64,000 nt of DNA from UBA4717 sp045531795 (GTDB lineage Bacteria > Bacillota > Clostridia > Oscillospirales > CAG-272): the NCBI GenBank assembly GCA_045531795.1, contig JAZSET010000028.1, positions 1-64,000 of the forward strand. Direction: 5' to 3'. Below are positions 7,494-16,337 of this stretch, piece after piece. The position numbers and the translations under genes were made by a program. The stretch's first letter is position 1; each line of letters starts with the position of its first letter. The notes under the pieces are model-generated. The model did no database searches and was not told where the DNA came from. It worked only from the letters and a program-made list of their open reading frames with translations.

Positions 7494-8309
7494 ATGCCAA
7501 GAAAGAAAAGTGAAATGACAGACGAGGAACGGAAAAGGCTTAACGAGCACAGAATAAGACTTCGTAATCGTTTCCTGACGCAGGACAATGACTATATGAA
7601 TGATGCCAGACTTCTGGAGCTTTTGCTTACATTTGCAATTTCTGTAAAAGATGTATATCCAACAGCCGTTAAGCTTTTGGCAAAATTCGGAGATATTGAG
7701 GGTGTTCTTTCTGCAAGTCATGATGATTTGTGTTCTGTAGAGGGAGTTGGCGAGGTGTCGGCAATCCTGATAAAGACGGTACCTGCACTTGCAAGAAGAT
7801 GTGTTGTTGCCAAAAACAACCGCAAAAGTTTTAAGAACCCTGACGATATTGGCAAAAAAATGTGCGAATTGTTCTATGGCGTAAAAGAAGAACGCTTTTT
7901 AGTGCTATCCTTTAATAGTTCAATGCAGCTTATCGGACATGAGTGGCTGTCATCGGGTACAAGTGACGAATGTCAGATTGATGTTGAGGGAATGATGAGA
8001 GTATTACTCAGAGAAAATGTTGCTTTTGTTGCGTTTGCTCATAATCATCCCAACGGGAAACTGAACCCCTCTGCTCATGATATAAGAGCTTTGCTTGAGA
8101 TTAACAGGTTGATGAGACCTCTGTCCCCGAAGCTTATTGATATGTATATTGTGTCAGAGGACAGATTCTATAAAATGAGCGAGGCAATGCATTATGTCGG
8201 AGAAGTAAAGCGCTTTAATGAAGACGAATACTCATACGCATTTGACGAGGGGTTTGATGCTCTTGATGCAACGGAAATTGCAGAAATACTACTTGATAAA
8301 GAAATATGA
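7494..8309 (+). CDS. RadC-like JAB-domain protein
   Basis: 271 residues. The N-terminal third contains a helix-hairpin-helix (VEGVGEVSA, 82-90). The C-terminal half is a JAMM/MPN domain with the metal motif H183-N-H185-P and S193xxD196 (HNHPNGKLNPSAHD). RadC proteins are conserved, and despite the name their repair role is doubtful; many are linked to mobile DNA. It is about 40 residues longer than typical RadC because of an acidic C-terminal tail (FNEDEYSYAFDEGFDALDATEIAEILL). It is monocistronic between its own promoter and a shared terminator. Confidence 0.88.
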   Translation: MPRKKSEMTDEERKRLNEHRIRLRNRFLTQDNDYMNDARLLELLLTFAISVKDVYPTAVKLLAKFGDIEGVLSASHDDLCSVEGVGEVSAILIKTVPALARRCVVAKNNRKSFKNPDDIGKKMCELFYGVKEERFLVLSFNSSMQLIGHEWLSSGTSDECQIDVEGMMRVLLRENVAFVAFAHNHPNGKLNPSAHDIRALLEINRLMRPLSPKLIDMYIVSEDRFYKMSEAMHYVGEVKRFNEDEYSYAFDEGFDALDATEIAEILLDKEI

Positions 8310-8346
8310 AAAAACGCTCTGCGCCTAATATCGCAGAGCGTTTTTT
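8309..8346. terminator. Bidirectional terminator shared by radC-like and helicase genes
   Basis: AAAAACGCTCTGCG and CGCAGAGCGTTTTTT pair around an 8-nt loop, between the convergent stops. Confidence 0.9.
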
Positions 8347-10852
8347 ATTTGTCTTTCCAGAATCTTCGGAGAAGTTCTCCAAGAGCAGTTGTGTCGCCAA
8401 CAAGCTTCATGTGCTTCCAGTGAGCGGGATACATTGATGCATATTCCCGGGTTGCGTATCTGTCATCTATAAGGAGGATAGCACCCCGATCGGTTTCACT
8501 TCGGATAACACGGCCTGCCGCCTGCAGAACCTTTGTCATTCCCGGTATCCGGTAAGCATAGTCGTATCCTCGCATATAGTCATCGTCACACAGGTTGTTG
8601 TAATACTCGCAAATAAGATTTGAGTCATCATTTATAGACGGAAGCCCAACGCCTATGATAGCACAGCCAATGAGCTTTTCACCGGCAAAGTCAACACCCT
8701 CTGCAAAAACTCCGCCAAGAACGCCAAAGGCAAGCAGAGAGCCGTTTTTGTCGGTTGCTTTGCCCCCTTGCTTTGGCGAGTTGCTTTCAGAGGGATTTTT
8801 ATCTGTAAAAAACGAAGAACCCCGGGCAAGTCCCAGTTCGGCAAAAATGTCGTTTTCTGGCGGGGGGAAATCTTCTGCCGGAGTAATGGGCGCATCTTTT
8901 TCAAAACTTTTTATATAATCACTTCGCTCGTTTTCGCTCATTTCGCTTTTTTGCAGCAAAGTTTTAATCTGTGGATAGCTCTTTATAAAAGCGGAATATA
9001 CCTCACTCATATATTTGTATGATGGGAAGAACGCGATATAATTGCCCTCTTTTCCGCTTATAAAGGTATAAAGAACCTTTACAAGAGCATTTGTGGTGGC
9101 TTTTCTGTCATCGAGTCTTGTGCTGAATTTATATGTTGTGGCAAGGCAGAGATTTTCCTTTGGAAAAGGGGATTCAAGTGTCAGTGTCAGGTCATTGTCG
9201 TCTCCGCCAAGTAAATTTTTATAGTAGTCAAGAGGCGACAGTGTTGCTGAAAACAGTATGGCGGATCTTCCCATTTCAAAACGGTTTTTCAAAACTGTTG
9301 ACGGGTCAAGGCAGGTCTGCTTAAAGGTATAATTTTCGTTTCTGTATTCTATGAGACTGACATATTTTTCGTCATAATATTCTGAAATCTTAAGGTACTT
9401 CTTTATTTCAAAATAAAGATTTACCATTTGCTCGGGAAGATCGGTTTTGCTCCTGAAATATATGTCAAATGACTCAATCAGGTCTGCAAGTTTGCCGTTA
9501 AGCTTGCCAAAGGGTTTAATGCTTTTAAAAACGCCAAAATTTCCCGAAGTACCCGGCTTTACATCAACTAACTTGTTTGCACTTTTCATGTATTCAAGAG
9601 TGTCAACAAGCTTTGGATACAGCACTTTTTCTGCAGGGCTGATATTTAATAAAAGCGCCTCAATATCCTGGCTTTTTATGTAGTGCGAATACATATCTCT
9701 TGCCCGGTCTCCGAGATTGTGGGCTTCGTCTACAAGGAAAATGTAGTCTCCGCCGTTTGTAAAATATCGTTTCAAAAATACAACAGGATCAAAAAGATAG
9801 TTGTAGTCGCAAATTACGAGCTCACACCACTCTGACAAATCAAGCGACAGTTCATACGGACAAACACTGTGCTTTTTGGCATAATATTGTATTTTTTCAA
9901 AATCGAATATATTATCGTTGCCGATAGCATCAAGAACAGCCTCATTTATTCTGTCATAATGACCGCAGGCGTTTTCGCACAAAGTGGGATCACAGGTATC
10001 AATTCCGGTCTGGCAGGCTCTTTCTCTGGCGCTTATTACAATACAGGAAGCAACAAGCCCCTTTTCGCACAATAGAGCAAATGCGTCTCTGGCGGCGTTG
10101 GCTATGGTTGTTTTTGATGTAAAATAGAATATCTTTTTGCCGTAAGCACCCGATGCTGCCTTGATGGCAGGGAAGAGGGCTGACATAGTTTTGCCGATAC
10201 CTGTGGGAGCTTCGGCAAAAAGCTTCTTTTTCGTGCAGATTGCTTCAAGAGCATATTCTGCAAAGGTGCGTTGCCCGTCTCTGTACTCTCCATAGGGGAA
10301 AGCAAGTTTTTTTGCACTTCTTATAAAGAGTTTTCGCCTTTCGAGGTGCTCCTTTTCTGATTTCACATACTCTGAAACCAGGTTTTCAACAAACGAAGAA
10401 AGGTCACTTGTTGCAAAGTAGTAATCATAGTTTACCGTATCTTCATTCTGAATATAACAATATGTAAGTCTGACAGTAATACTGTCAAGATTCTTTTCTT
10501 CTGCGTACATATAAGCATAGCAGATTGCCTGTGCAAGGTGAGTGGGACAAAAATCACGCTCGATTTGGTTTAAGGGTACATTTATGCATTTTATTTCTTC
10601 GAGAATATATCCGTCATCAGTCTGAATAATTCCGTCGGCTCTGCCTATCAGAAATATGCTTGTGTCTTCAATTTCAAATAATTTTTTTAATGTAACCTCA
10701 GGCGCATAAACTGCACCGCCTTTTTTCTGGAGCATACTGTGAAGCCTGATGCTTTCCACAACACGGAAAGCTCCGTGACGCATATCAATATTACCGCTTG
10801 GCATCATTTTTTCGCAAAGCTCACGCACCGGCACGGAAAGTATCTCGTTCAT
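8345..10852 (-). CDS. DinG/XPD-type DNA helicase with N-terminal PD-(D/E)XK-like domain
   Basis: 835 residues from the ATG at 10852, which has AAGGAG before it. Residues 1-180 resemble a RecB/Cas4-type nuclease: D73 in GRADGII, E86-I-K88 in EEIKC, and HLAQAICYAYMYA as the Q/Y motif. The rest is a superfamily-2 Rad3/XPD helicase: Walker A EAPTGIGKT (214-222), a cysteine group that likely holds a 4Fe-4S cluster (C280, C287, C292, C296, C331), DEAH (375-378) and QAAGRVIRSETDRG near the C-terminus. Such enzymes unwind 5'-to-3' at forks or R-loops. Whether the nuclease half cuts cannot be judged here. It stands alone. Confidence 0.88.
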   Translation of the reverse strand: MNEILSVPVRELCEKMMPSGNIDMRHGAFRVVESIRLHSMLQKKGGAVYAPEVTLKKLFEIEDTSIFLIGRADGIIQTDDGYILEEIKCINVPLNQIERDFCPTHLAQAICYAYMYAEEKNLDSITVRLTYCYIQNEDTVNYDYYFATSDLSSFVENLVSEYVKSEKEHLERRKLFIRSAKKLAFPYGEYRDGQRTFAEYALEAICTKKKLFAEAPTGIGKTMSALFPAIKAASGAYGKKIFYFTSKTTIANAARDAFALLCEKGLVASCIVISARERACQTGIDTCDPTLCENACGHYDRINEAVLDAIGNDNIFDFEKIQYYAKKHSVCPYELSLDLSEWCELVICDYNYLFDPVVFLKRYFTNGGDYIFLVDEAHNLGDRARDMYSHYIKSQDIEALLLNISPAEKVLYPKLVDTLEYMKSANKLVDVKPGTSGNFGVFKSIKPFGKLNGKLADLIESFDIYFRSKTDLPEQMVNLYFEIKKYLKISEYYDEKYVSLIEYRNENYTFKQTCLDPSTVLKNRFEMGRSAILFSATLSPLDYYKNLLGGDDNDLTLTLESPFPKENLCLATTYKFSTRLDDRKATTNALVKVLYTFISGKEGNYIAFFPSYKYMSEVYSAFIKSYPQIKTLLQKSEMSENERSDYIKSFEKDAPITPAEDFPPPENDIFAELGLARGSSFFTDKNPSESNSPKQGGKATDKNGSLLAFGVLGGVFAEGVDFAGEKLIGCAIIGVGLPSINDDSNLICEYYNNLCDDDYMRGYDYAYRIPGMTKVLQAAGRVIRSETDRGAILLIDDRYATREYASMYPAHWKHMKLVGDTTALGELLRRFWKDK

Positions 10853-10941
10853 ACAGTTTCTCCTTTCGCATATTTTATAAATATATTTTATACCAAAAAG
10901 CAAAAATATGCAACACCTATTTCAGAGTTTTATCAACGCCC

Positions 10942-10970
10942 TTGCATAGTTTATTAAACTATGATATAAT
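10942..10970 (+). promoter_or_regulatory. Promoter with a palindromic operator in its spacer
   Basis: TTGCAT (10942-10947), 17 bp, TATAAT (10965-10970). The spacer holds ATAGTTTA-T-TAAACTAT (10946-10962), a perfect 8-1-8 palindrome. A repressor bound here would block RNA polymerase. Confidence 0.75.
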
Positions 10971-11017
10971 ATTATACAGCTTTAGTGCTAAAACTTATAT
11001 AAGGAAGTCTCCTTTGT

Positions 11018-11833
11018 ATGGATTGTAAAATACTTGCCTGTCCGAAATGCGGACAAGCATTAGACAGACAAAACAACTCTCTCATATGTGAAAACAGGCA
11101 TACCTACGATTTTTCCGCAAGTGGGTATGTAAACTTCAACCTGAAGCAAAATATATCGGGAGATTCTCCCGAAATGGTACACGCCCGTTCCCGGTTTTTA
11201 GACGCAGGCTACTATGAAGTTCTTGCAAACGAGGTAAACAGAATACTCTCTGATCTGTCTGCAAAGACCGTTGTTGACGCAGGGTGCGGAGAGGGATATT
11301 ATTCGTCGGTATTTGCAAAAAAAGACGAAAATCGGTTTGTTTATGGCTTTGATCTTTCAAAAACGGCTGTAAACAAGGCTGCAAAAAGAGTTTTAAACAA
11401 AACAGAAAACGCACTTTTTATGGTGTCTTCAATATTTGAAATGCCCATAAGTGACAAAGCGGTGGACTCCGTAGTGAGCATATTTGCGCCCGTAGCGTGG
11501 GAGGAATTTGCGCGTATAATAAAGCCCGGCGGCCATCTTGTGATTTGTGCCGCAGGCAAGGACCATTTACTTGGGCTTAAAAAGGCAATATATGATGACG
11601 TATATCTTAACACTCCCGAAAAGCTTGTACCCGGCGAGGGCTTTGTTGAGATATCAAGGAAAAATCTCAATTATACGGTGGAAATCAGTGATAATCAGGG
11701 GATTTGCGATCTGTTTGCGATGACTCCTTATTATTGGAAAACATCAAAAGATGATGCTGCAAAGCTTAAAGAACTGGATGTACTGGAAACGGTACTTGAT
11801 TTTGATATATTTGTGTTTGAAAGGTCGAAATAA
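11018..11833 (+). CDS. RlmA-like 23S rRNA guanine-N1 methyltransferase
   Basis: 271 residues. A zinc ribbon at the N-terminus (C8, C11, C24, H28) precedes a class I SAM domain with VVDAGCGEGYYSS. The segment SGDSPEMVHARSRFLDAGYY is typical of RlmA(I)/(II), which methylate G745 or G748 of 23S rRNA; the latter family includes the tylosin-resistance enzyme TlrB. It heads a four-gene run with the glycosyltransferase 2 nt downstream. Housekeeping modification is the likeliest role; macrolide tolerance is possible. Confidence 0.85.
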   Translation: MDCKILACPKCGQALDRQNNSLICENRHTYDFSASGYVNFNLKQNISGDSPEMVHARSRFLDAGYYEVLANEVNRILSDLSAKTVVDAGCGEGYYSSVFAKKDENRFVYGFDLSKTAVNKAAKRVLNKTENALFMVSSIFEMPISDKAVDSVVSIFAPVAWEEFARIIKPGGHLVICAAGKDHLLGLKKAIYDDVYLNTPEKLVPGEGFVEISRKNLNYTVEISDNQGICDLFAMTPYYWKTSKDDAAKLKELDVLETVLDFDIFVFERSK

Positions 11834-11835
11834 GA

Positions 11836-12543
11836 ATGAAGATATCCATTATTATACCTGCATATAACGAGAGTGCGGTAATAAAGGAAAAAATGACAAC
11901 TCTTGACAGCTGGTGCCGGGATAATCTTGCGGATTATGAAATTATAATAGTGAATGACGGAAGCCGGGATAATACCTGGGATATAGTTAAAAACGAGCTT
12001 GTCTGCGACCACATAATTGATGCGGGATATGACGATAACCGCGGAAAGGGAGGGGCACTGAAAGCGGGCGTTGCTGCAAGCCGGGGAGACATCATTGTCA
12101 CGACGGACTGCGACCTTGCTTACGGCTGTGATGTTATTGGACAAGCGGTAAGGGTAATGGAAAATGATCCGCTTATAAAGGTGCTTATAGGCTCACGAAG
12201 CAAAGCGAAGAATGGTTTTGCGGGATATCCGCTTATAAGAAAGCTCGCGTCAAAGGTGTATTTTAAGGTTTTATCAACATATTCCGGACTGAAGGTGAGC
12301 GATTCTCAGTGCGGCTTTAAATGTTATGAAAGAGAAACGGCAAAAAAACTGTTTTCAGAGCTTGAATCGACAGGTTTTGCTTTTGACCTTGAAATATTAC
12401 TCAGAGCAAAAAACAACAAGATTGATATACACGAAATGCCTGTGAAAATCAAAAGTCACGGCAATTCAAAAATAAATGTTTTTAAAGAAACATTCAGAAT
12501 GCTACGCGAAGCCTCTGAAATCAAGAAGCGTTTAGTAAAATAA
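11836..12543 (+). CDS. Family 2 glycosyltransferase, polyprenyl/dolichyl-phosphate type
   Basis: 235 residues, only a GT-A domain. It has IIIPAYNES, IIIVNDGSRDNT, the D-x-D region TTDCDLAYG and DSQCGFKCY, resembling dolichyl-phosphate glucosyl- and mannosyltransferases. These charge an undecaprenyl-phosphate carrier with one sugar for use outside the membrane. There is no C-terminal membrane segment. Its start is 2 nt after the methyltransferase stop, so they are translationally coupled. The sugar is unknown. Confidence 0.85.
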   Translation: MKISIIIPAYNESAVIKEKMTTLDSWCRDNLADYEIIIVNDGSRDNTWDIVKNELVCDHIIDAGYDDNRGKGGALKAGVAASRGDIIVTTDCDLAYGCDVIGQAVRVMENDPLIKVLIGSRSKAKNGFAGYPLIRKLASKVYFKVLSTYSGLKVSDSQCGFKCYERETAKKLFSELESTGFAFDLEILLRAKNNKIDIHEMPVKIKSHGNSKINVFKETFRMLREASEIKKRLVK

Positions 12544-12561
12544 GAATAGGAGAGGATTTAT

Positions 12562-13698
12562 ATGATAAGAATGATACACACGGCTGATTTGCATCTTGAC
12601 AGCCCCTTTTCTATGCTTGATTTGCAGAAATCAGAGATGCGAAGACAGGAAATGAGAGAGTCATTTCAAGCTCTTATAAATCTTGCGCACTCAACAAACA
12701 CAAATCTGATGATTATAGCAGGGGATCTGTTTGACGGAGCCTTTGTAACTCACGAAACTTTAAATATGCTTGTCCGTGGATTTGAGGCAATTCCCGAATG
12801 CAGGGTGGTGATTGCTCCCGGCAACCACGACTTTGCGGGAGAAAACGGAGTCTGGGGCAAAATAAAATTTTCAGATAATGTATATGTATTTAGTTCATCT
12901 GAAATTGAGTCTTTTGATTTCCCTGAAATAAACTGTACGGTATACGGTTACGCATTTGTTTCAAACAAAATGGAAAGATGCCCGATAAATACGGCAGTGA
13001 TCAGGGATAAAACAAGGGTTAATATACTTGCAGCCCATGCAGATATGTTGTCTCCTATATCAATGTATGCACCTCTTAACGAAAGAGATTTAGAGAGGGC
13101 GGGTTTTGATTATACGGCTCTTGGACATATACATAATACCGACCTTGTCAAAGAACTTGACTGCGGCGGATTTTACGCATACTCCGGATGCCTTGAGGGC
13201 AGAGGCTTTGATGAAACAGGAGAAAAGGGCGTCATAAGCGCAAGACTTGAAAAAAGCGACGGAAAGCTTGCCTTTGATTCAAAATTCATTCCGTTTTCGA
13301 AGAGAATATATGTAAAGCATACCCTTGATGTAACGGGATGCGAAAACAACGCAGCAGTGCTTGCAAAGATAAATGAATGTATTAAGTCGGAGGGCTTTGG
13401 TGACAAGCACGCAGTGAGATTTATATTAACGGGACTTTTGGACCCGTCAACAAGAATATTTACTCATTATATTGAAGAACAGATAACTGCTCTGTTTTTG
13501 TGTAAAGTTTGTGACGAGACTATTCCTCTTTATAAATGTGCATATCTTGAAAGTGACCCGTCAATAAAGGGCGCAGTATTCGACAAACTGAGACCTATGC
13601 TCGAGGGAGCAGATGATGAACAAAGAGAAATCGCCTCAATGGCATTAAGATATGCTCTTGTAGCTTTGTCGGGCGGCGAAACAACAGATTTCACTTAA
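12562..13698 (+). CDS. SbcD/YhaO-like metallophosphoesterase
   Basis: 378 residues. The calcineurin-like metal motifs are in order: HTADLHLDSPF, AGDLFDG, PGNHD, AAHADM and GHIHNT. This matches DNA double-strand-break nucleases of the SbcD/Mre11 group, closest in build to Bacillus YhaO. It is followed 17 nt later by an SMC-like ATPase, its usual partner, and the two should form a nuclease-ATPase complex. AGGAGAGG precedes the ATG. Confidence 0.88.
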   Translation: MIRMIHTADLHLDSPFSMLDLQKSEMRRQEMRESFQALINLAHSTNTNLMIIAGDLFDGAFVTHETLNMLVRGFEAIPECRVVIAPGNHDFAGENGVWGKIKFSDNVYVFSSSEIESFDFPEINCTVYGYAFVSNKMERCPINTAVIRDKTRVNILAAHADMLSPISMYAPLNERDLERAGFDYTALGHIHNTDLVKELDCGGFYAYSGCLEGRGFDETGEKGVISARLEKSDGKLAFDSKFIPFSKRIYVKHTLDVTGCENNAAVLAKINECIKSEGFGDKHAVRFILTGLLDPSTRIFTHYIEEQITALFLCKVCDETIPLYKCAYLESDPSIKGAVFDKLRPMLEGADDEQREIASMALRYALVALSGGETTDFT

Positions 13699-13715
13699 AA
13701 GAAAGCGGTGAAAAA

Positions 13716-15974
13716 ATGATTATAGAAAAAATACAGATTGACAGCTTTGGTAACCTGCAGGATAAGTGCATCGAGCTTTCAAACGGCGTAAATATAATCG
13801 AGGGAGCCAATGAGTCGGGCAAATCAACCATTGCAGCATTTATAAGATTTGTTTTTTACGGACTTTCAAACAAGAGCATTGATAAAGGTATAAGTGAAAG
13901 AGACAGATATATAAACTGGAACACAGGCTCTGCGGGAGGGTTTATTGAGCTTTCCGATGCCGGAGGCAGGTACCGTGTAGAGCGCACAATGATAGTTTCA
14001 AGTGCGGGAAGTGACGGCAAGAAGGCATATAGAGAGGGCGTACAGATTGTTGATTTGTCAAACAACTCTCCCGTCAAGGGAGAAACAAATCCCGGGGAAT
14101 ATTTTTTCGGTGTGGACAAGGAATTGTTTGAAAAGACGGCTTTTGTCAGTCAGCTTACTGGAACTAAAGTTGACGGAAGTAAACTTCTCGAAAATATTGA
14201 GAATATTTTGTTTTCCGCAAGTGAAAACATAAATATTACAAAGGCGCTTAAAAAACTTGATGCTTCACGAGTGCTGCTTTTACATAAAAACGGTGGCGGC
14301 GGAAAGATTTTTGAGCTTGAAACAAAGGCGGCAGCATTTGAAGCAAAGCTTGAGGATGCAAAAAGAATAAGTGAGGAAATTTTAAATACAGAAAGCTCAC
14401 TCAGAGAAGCGAAAAACGGCCTGGAATCGGCACTGAAAAAGAGAGACAAGCTGAAGTGTGAAATAAAGGGATTTGAAAATTCCGCTGTACTTGCGCTGTT
14501 TGATAAGCTCCATTCATTTGAAAAAAGCATTGATGGGTCAAAGGGGAAATTGGCACAAATTATTGAAAAATACACGGTTGATAACTTCTTCCCTGACGAA
14601 TCTTATTTAAAGGAGCTTGAAAAAGCGATAGATGAACTTGAAACTGCACGCAACGAGGGCGCTCTTATAGAAAAAGAACTTGAAGCGGCAAGGGCTCAGT
14701 CGGCACTTAACGAACAAAGCAACTCATCAGAGGAAGAACTTGAAAGAATAAAGGAAACATATCAAGGAATCCTTGCGGGAAAGCACACAAATACCGTTAT
14801 GGCGACAGTATTTGCAATAATAGCTTTTGTTTTCGTTTCTGTTGCGTTTGCAGGCATATACTTTGATATTGCAGCAGATATCGGGAAAATACTTTTGTTT
14901 TCTGCGGCTCTGCCTCTTGTGCTATTTGTTGTTTTTCTTTCGCTTTCTTTATCAAAAGCCGGAAAGCTCAAAGTCTTTTTGAAAAGCTACGGTGTATCTG
15001 ATAAAGCGCGCTTTGAGGAATTTCTGAAAGCAAAAGAAACAGAAAGCAGAAAAAGCGAAGATCTTGTTTGGGCAGTTGAAAACAAGCATAAAAACGCACT
15101 CGAAAGAACTGCTTCGGCAGAGAACAAGGTAAAAGAAGCAAACTGTTGGCGGTATGTCAGCGATCCGGAAGAAAATCTGAAAGCAGCTATTGTTGCAAAT
15201 GCCGAGGCGACTGACGCAAAGGCTGAATATGATAAGCTTTGTGAGATGAAGTCAATGCTTGAGAAACAGCTTGAGATGCATAATGAAGCAGAATTAAGAG
15301 AAAGTTTTGAAGGTATGATCTCCGTATCAGATGTAAATGCCGCAAATGTCGGAGAGAAACGACGGGAGTATGAGTTCTACGACAAAGCGTCAGAAACGCT
15401 TGACAGTCGTATACATGAGCTTGAAAAAACTCTTGCGTCGCTGTATCCCCAGGCAGAAAACCCTGCACGGATTGCCGAAAAGATAGAGCTTGCAAAGAGT
15501 GTAGCAAAGGAATACAGAAAAAAGCACGCAGCATACCTGCTTGCATACTCAAAAATCGAGGAAGCAGGGGACAGTATGCGTGACAGCATATCTCCAAAGC
15601 TTGCGGACTTTACAAGCAAGATAATGAGCGAGCTTACATGTGGCAAATATTCTGAAATCGGAATAAACTCAGACTTAAAGGTGACGGTGCGTACAGAGAG
15701 TGGTATGCGAGAGCTTGAATATTTAAGCGCAGGTACCCAGGATATAGTATATGTGAGCCTGAGACTTGCACTTATAAATACGCTTTTCAGGAAAAATTCA
15801 CCGCCGGTTATCTTTGACGAAAGTTTTTCGAGACTTGATGATACAAGACTCTGGGAAATGCTCAACCTATTGAATCTTACAAGCAAGAGCACGCAAAGCA
15901 TACTTTTGACATCTAACTCGAGGGAAACTCATCTTGCAAAGGAACTTTCAAGTATTTCTGACATTAAAATCTGA
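13716..15974 (+). CDS. YhaN-like AAA ATPase with coiled coils and a membrane hairpin
   Basis: 752 residues. Walker A GANESGKST (30-38) is at the N-terminus, and a signature (YLSAGTQDIVYVSLRLA) with Walker B (PPVIFDESFSRLDD) at the C-terminus, as in SbcC/Rad50. The centre has coiled coils and two close hydrophobic segments (about 350-405, TVMATVFAIIAFVFVSVAF and KILLFSAALPLVLFVVFLSL), placing the hinge in the membrane. The same layout is known from Bacillus YhaN (963 aa); this one is shorter. Encoded after its YhaO-like partner. Likely acts in membrane-near DNA processing. Confidence 0.87.
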   Translation: MIIEKIQIDSFGNLQDKCIELSNGVNIIEGANESGKSTIAAFIRFVFYGLSNKSIDKGISERDRYINWNTGSAGGFIELSDAGGRYRVERTMIVSSAGSDGKKAYREGVQIVDLSNNSPVKGETNPGEYFFGVDKELFEKTAFVSQLTGTKVDGSKLLENIENILFSASENINITKALKKLDASRVLLLHKNGGGGKIFELETKAAAFEAKLEDAKRISEEILNTESSLREAKNGLESALKKRDKLKCEIKGFENSAVLALFDKLHSFEKSIDGSKGKLAQIIEKYTVDNFFPDESYLKELEKAIDELETARNEGALIEKELEAARAQSALNEQSNSSEEELERIKETYQGILAGKHTNTVMATVFAIIAFVFVSVAFAGIYFDIAADIGKILLFSAALPLVLFVVFLSLSLSKAGKLKVFLKSYGVSDKARFEEFLKAKETESRKSEDLVWAVENKHKNALERTASAENKVKEANCWRYVSDPEENLKAAIVANAEATDAKAEYDKLCEMKSMLEKQLEMHNEAELRESFEGMISVSDVNAANVGEKRREYEFYDKASETLDSRIHELEKTLASLYPQAENPARIAEKIELAKSVAKEYRKKHAAYLLAYSKIEEAGDSMRDSISPKLADFTSKIMSELTCGKYSEIGINSDLKVTVRTESGMRELEYLSAGTQDIVYVSLRLALINTLFRKNSPPVIFDESFSRLDDTRLWEMLNLLNLTSKSTQSILLTSNSRETHLAKELSSISDIKI

Positions 15975-16012
15975 TAAAAAACACATATTGTGAAAAAATT
16001 AGCAAAAAACTA

Positions 16013-16041
16013 TTGACAAACTGAAAATAATTTGATATAAT
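16013..16041 (+). promoter_or_regulatory. Promoter of the glycine-riboswitch/symporter transcript
   Basis: TTGACA (16013-16018), 17 bp, TATAAT (16036-16041). Confidence 0.85.
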
Positions 16042-16069
16042 TTCAGCCATAATAGAAAAGCTAAGTGAT

Positions 16070-16235
16070 AAATGCAGAAAAAAGTCAAATGACTTACCGA
16101 AGAAGTAAAACTTTCAGGTGCCGTGAAACGGTAGAGACTGCATTTTGATAGCTCTCTGGAGAATCCCGCTTACGGGTGCCGAAGGTGCAAAGAAGCAATA
16201 GCTTCCAATCTCTCAGGCAAAAGGACAGAGTGAAA
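16070..16235 (+). ncRNA. Tandem glycine riboswitch
   Basis: Two consecutive glycine aptamers. Aptamer 1 (about 16072-16143) is closed by TGCAG...CTGCA and carries CCGAAGAAGTAAA and TTTCAGGT. Aptamer 2 (about 16151-16232) is closed by CTCT...AGAG and carries GGTGCCGAAGGTGCAA and CTCTCAGGCAAAAGGACAGAG, the hallmark of the class. The linker is about 7 nt. It controls the downstream symporter through the terminator at 16276-16306. Whether glycine turns the gene on (as for gcvT) or off (more sensible for an importer) needs pairing of the 16236-16275 segment. Confidence 0.93.
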
Positions 16236-16275
16236 ATCAACCGTTACAGGTGTTTTTTGTGTTTTGTCTTAAAGT

Positions 16276-16306
16276 AAGCCGTTCTCTCGGGAGAACGGCT
16301 TTTATA
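16276..16306 (+). terminator. Riboswitch expression-platform terminator
   Basis: AAGCCGTTCTC-TCGG-GAGAACGGCTT followed by TTATATTTATA. It sits between the glycine aptamers and the symporter ribosome site. Confidence 0.85.
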
Positions 16307-16337
16307 TTTATATTTTTTGAAAGGATGGTTTATAACC

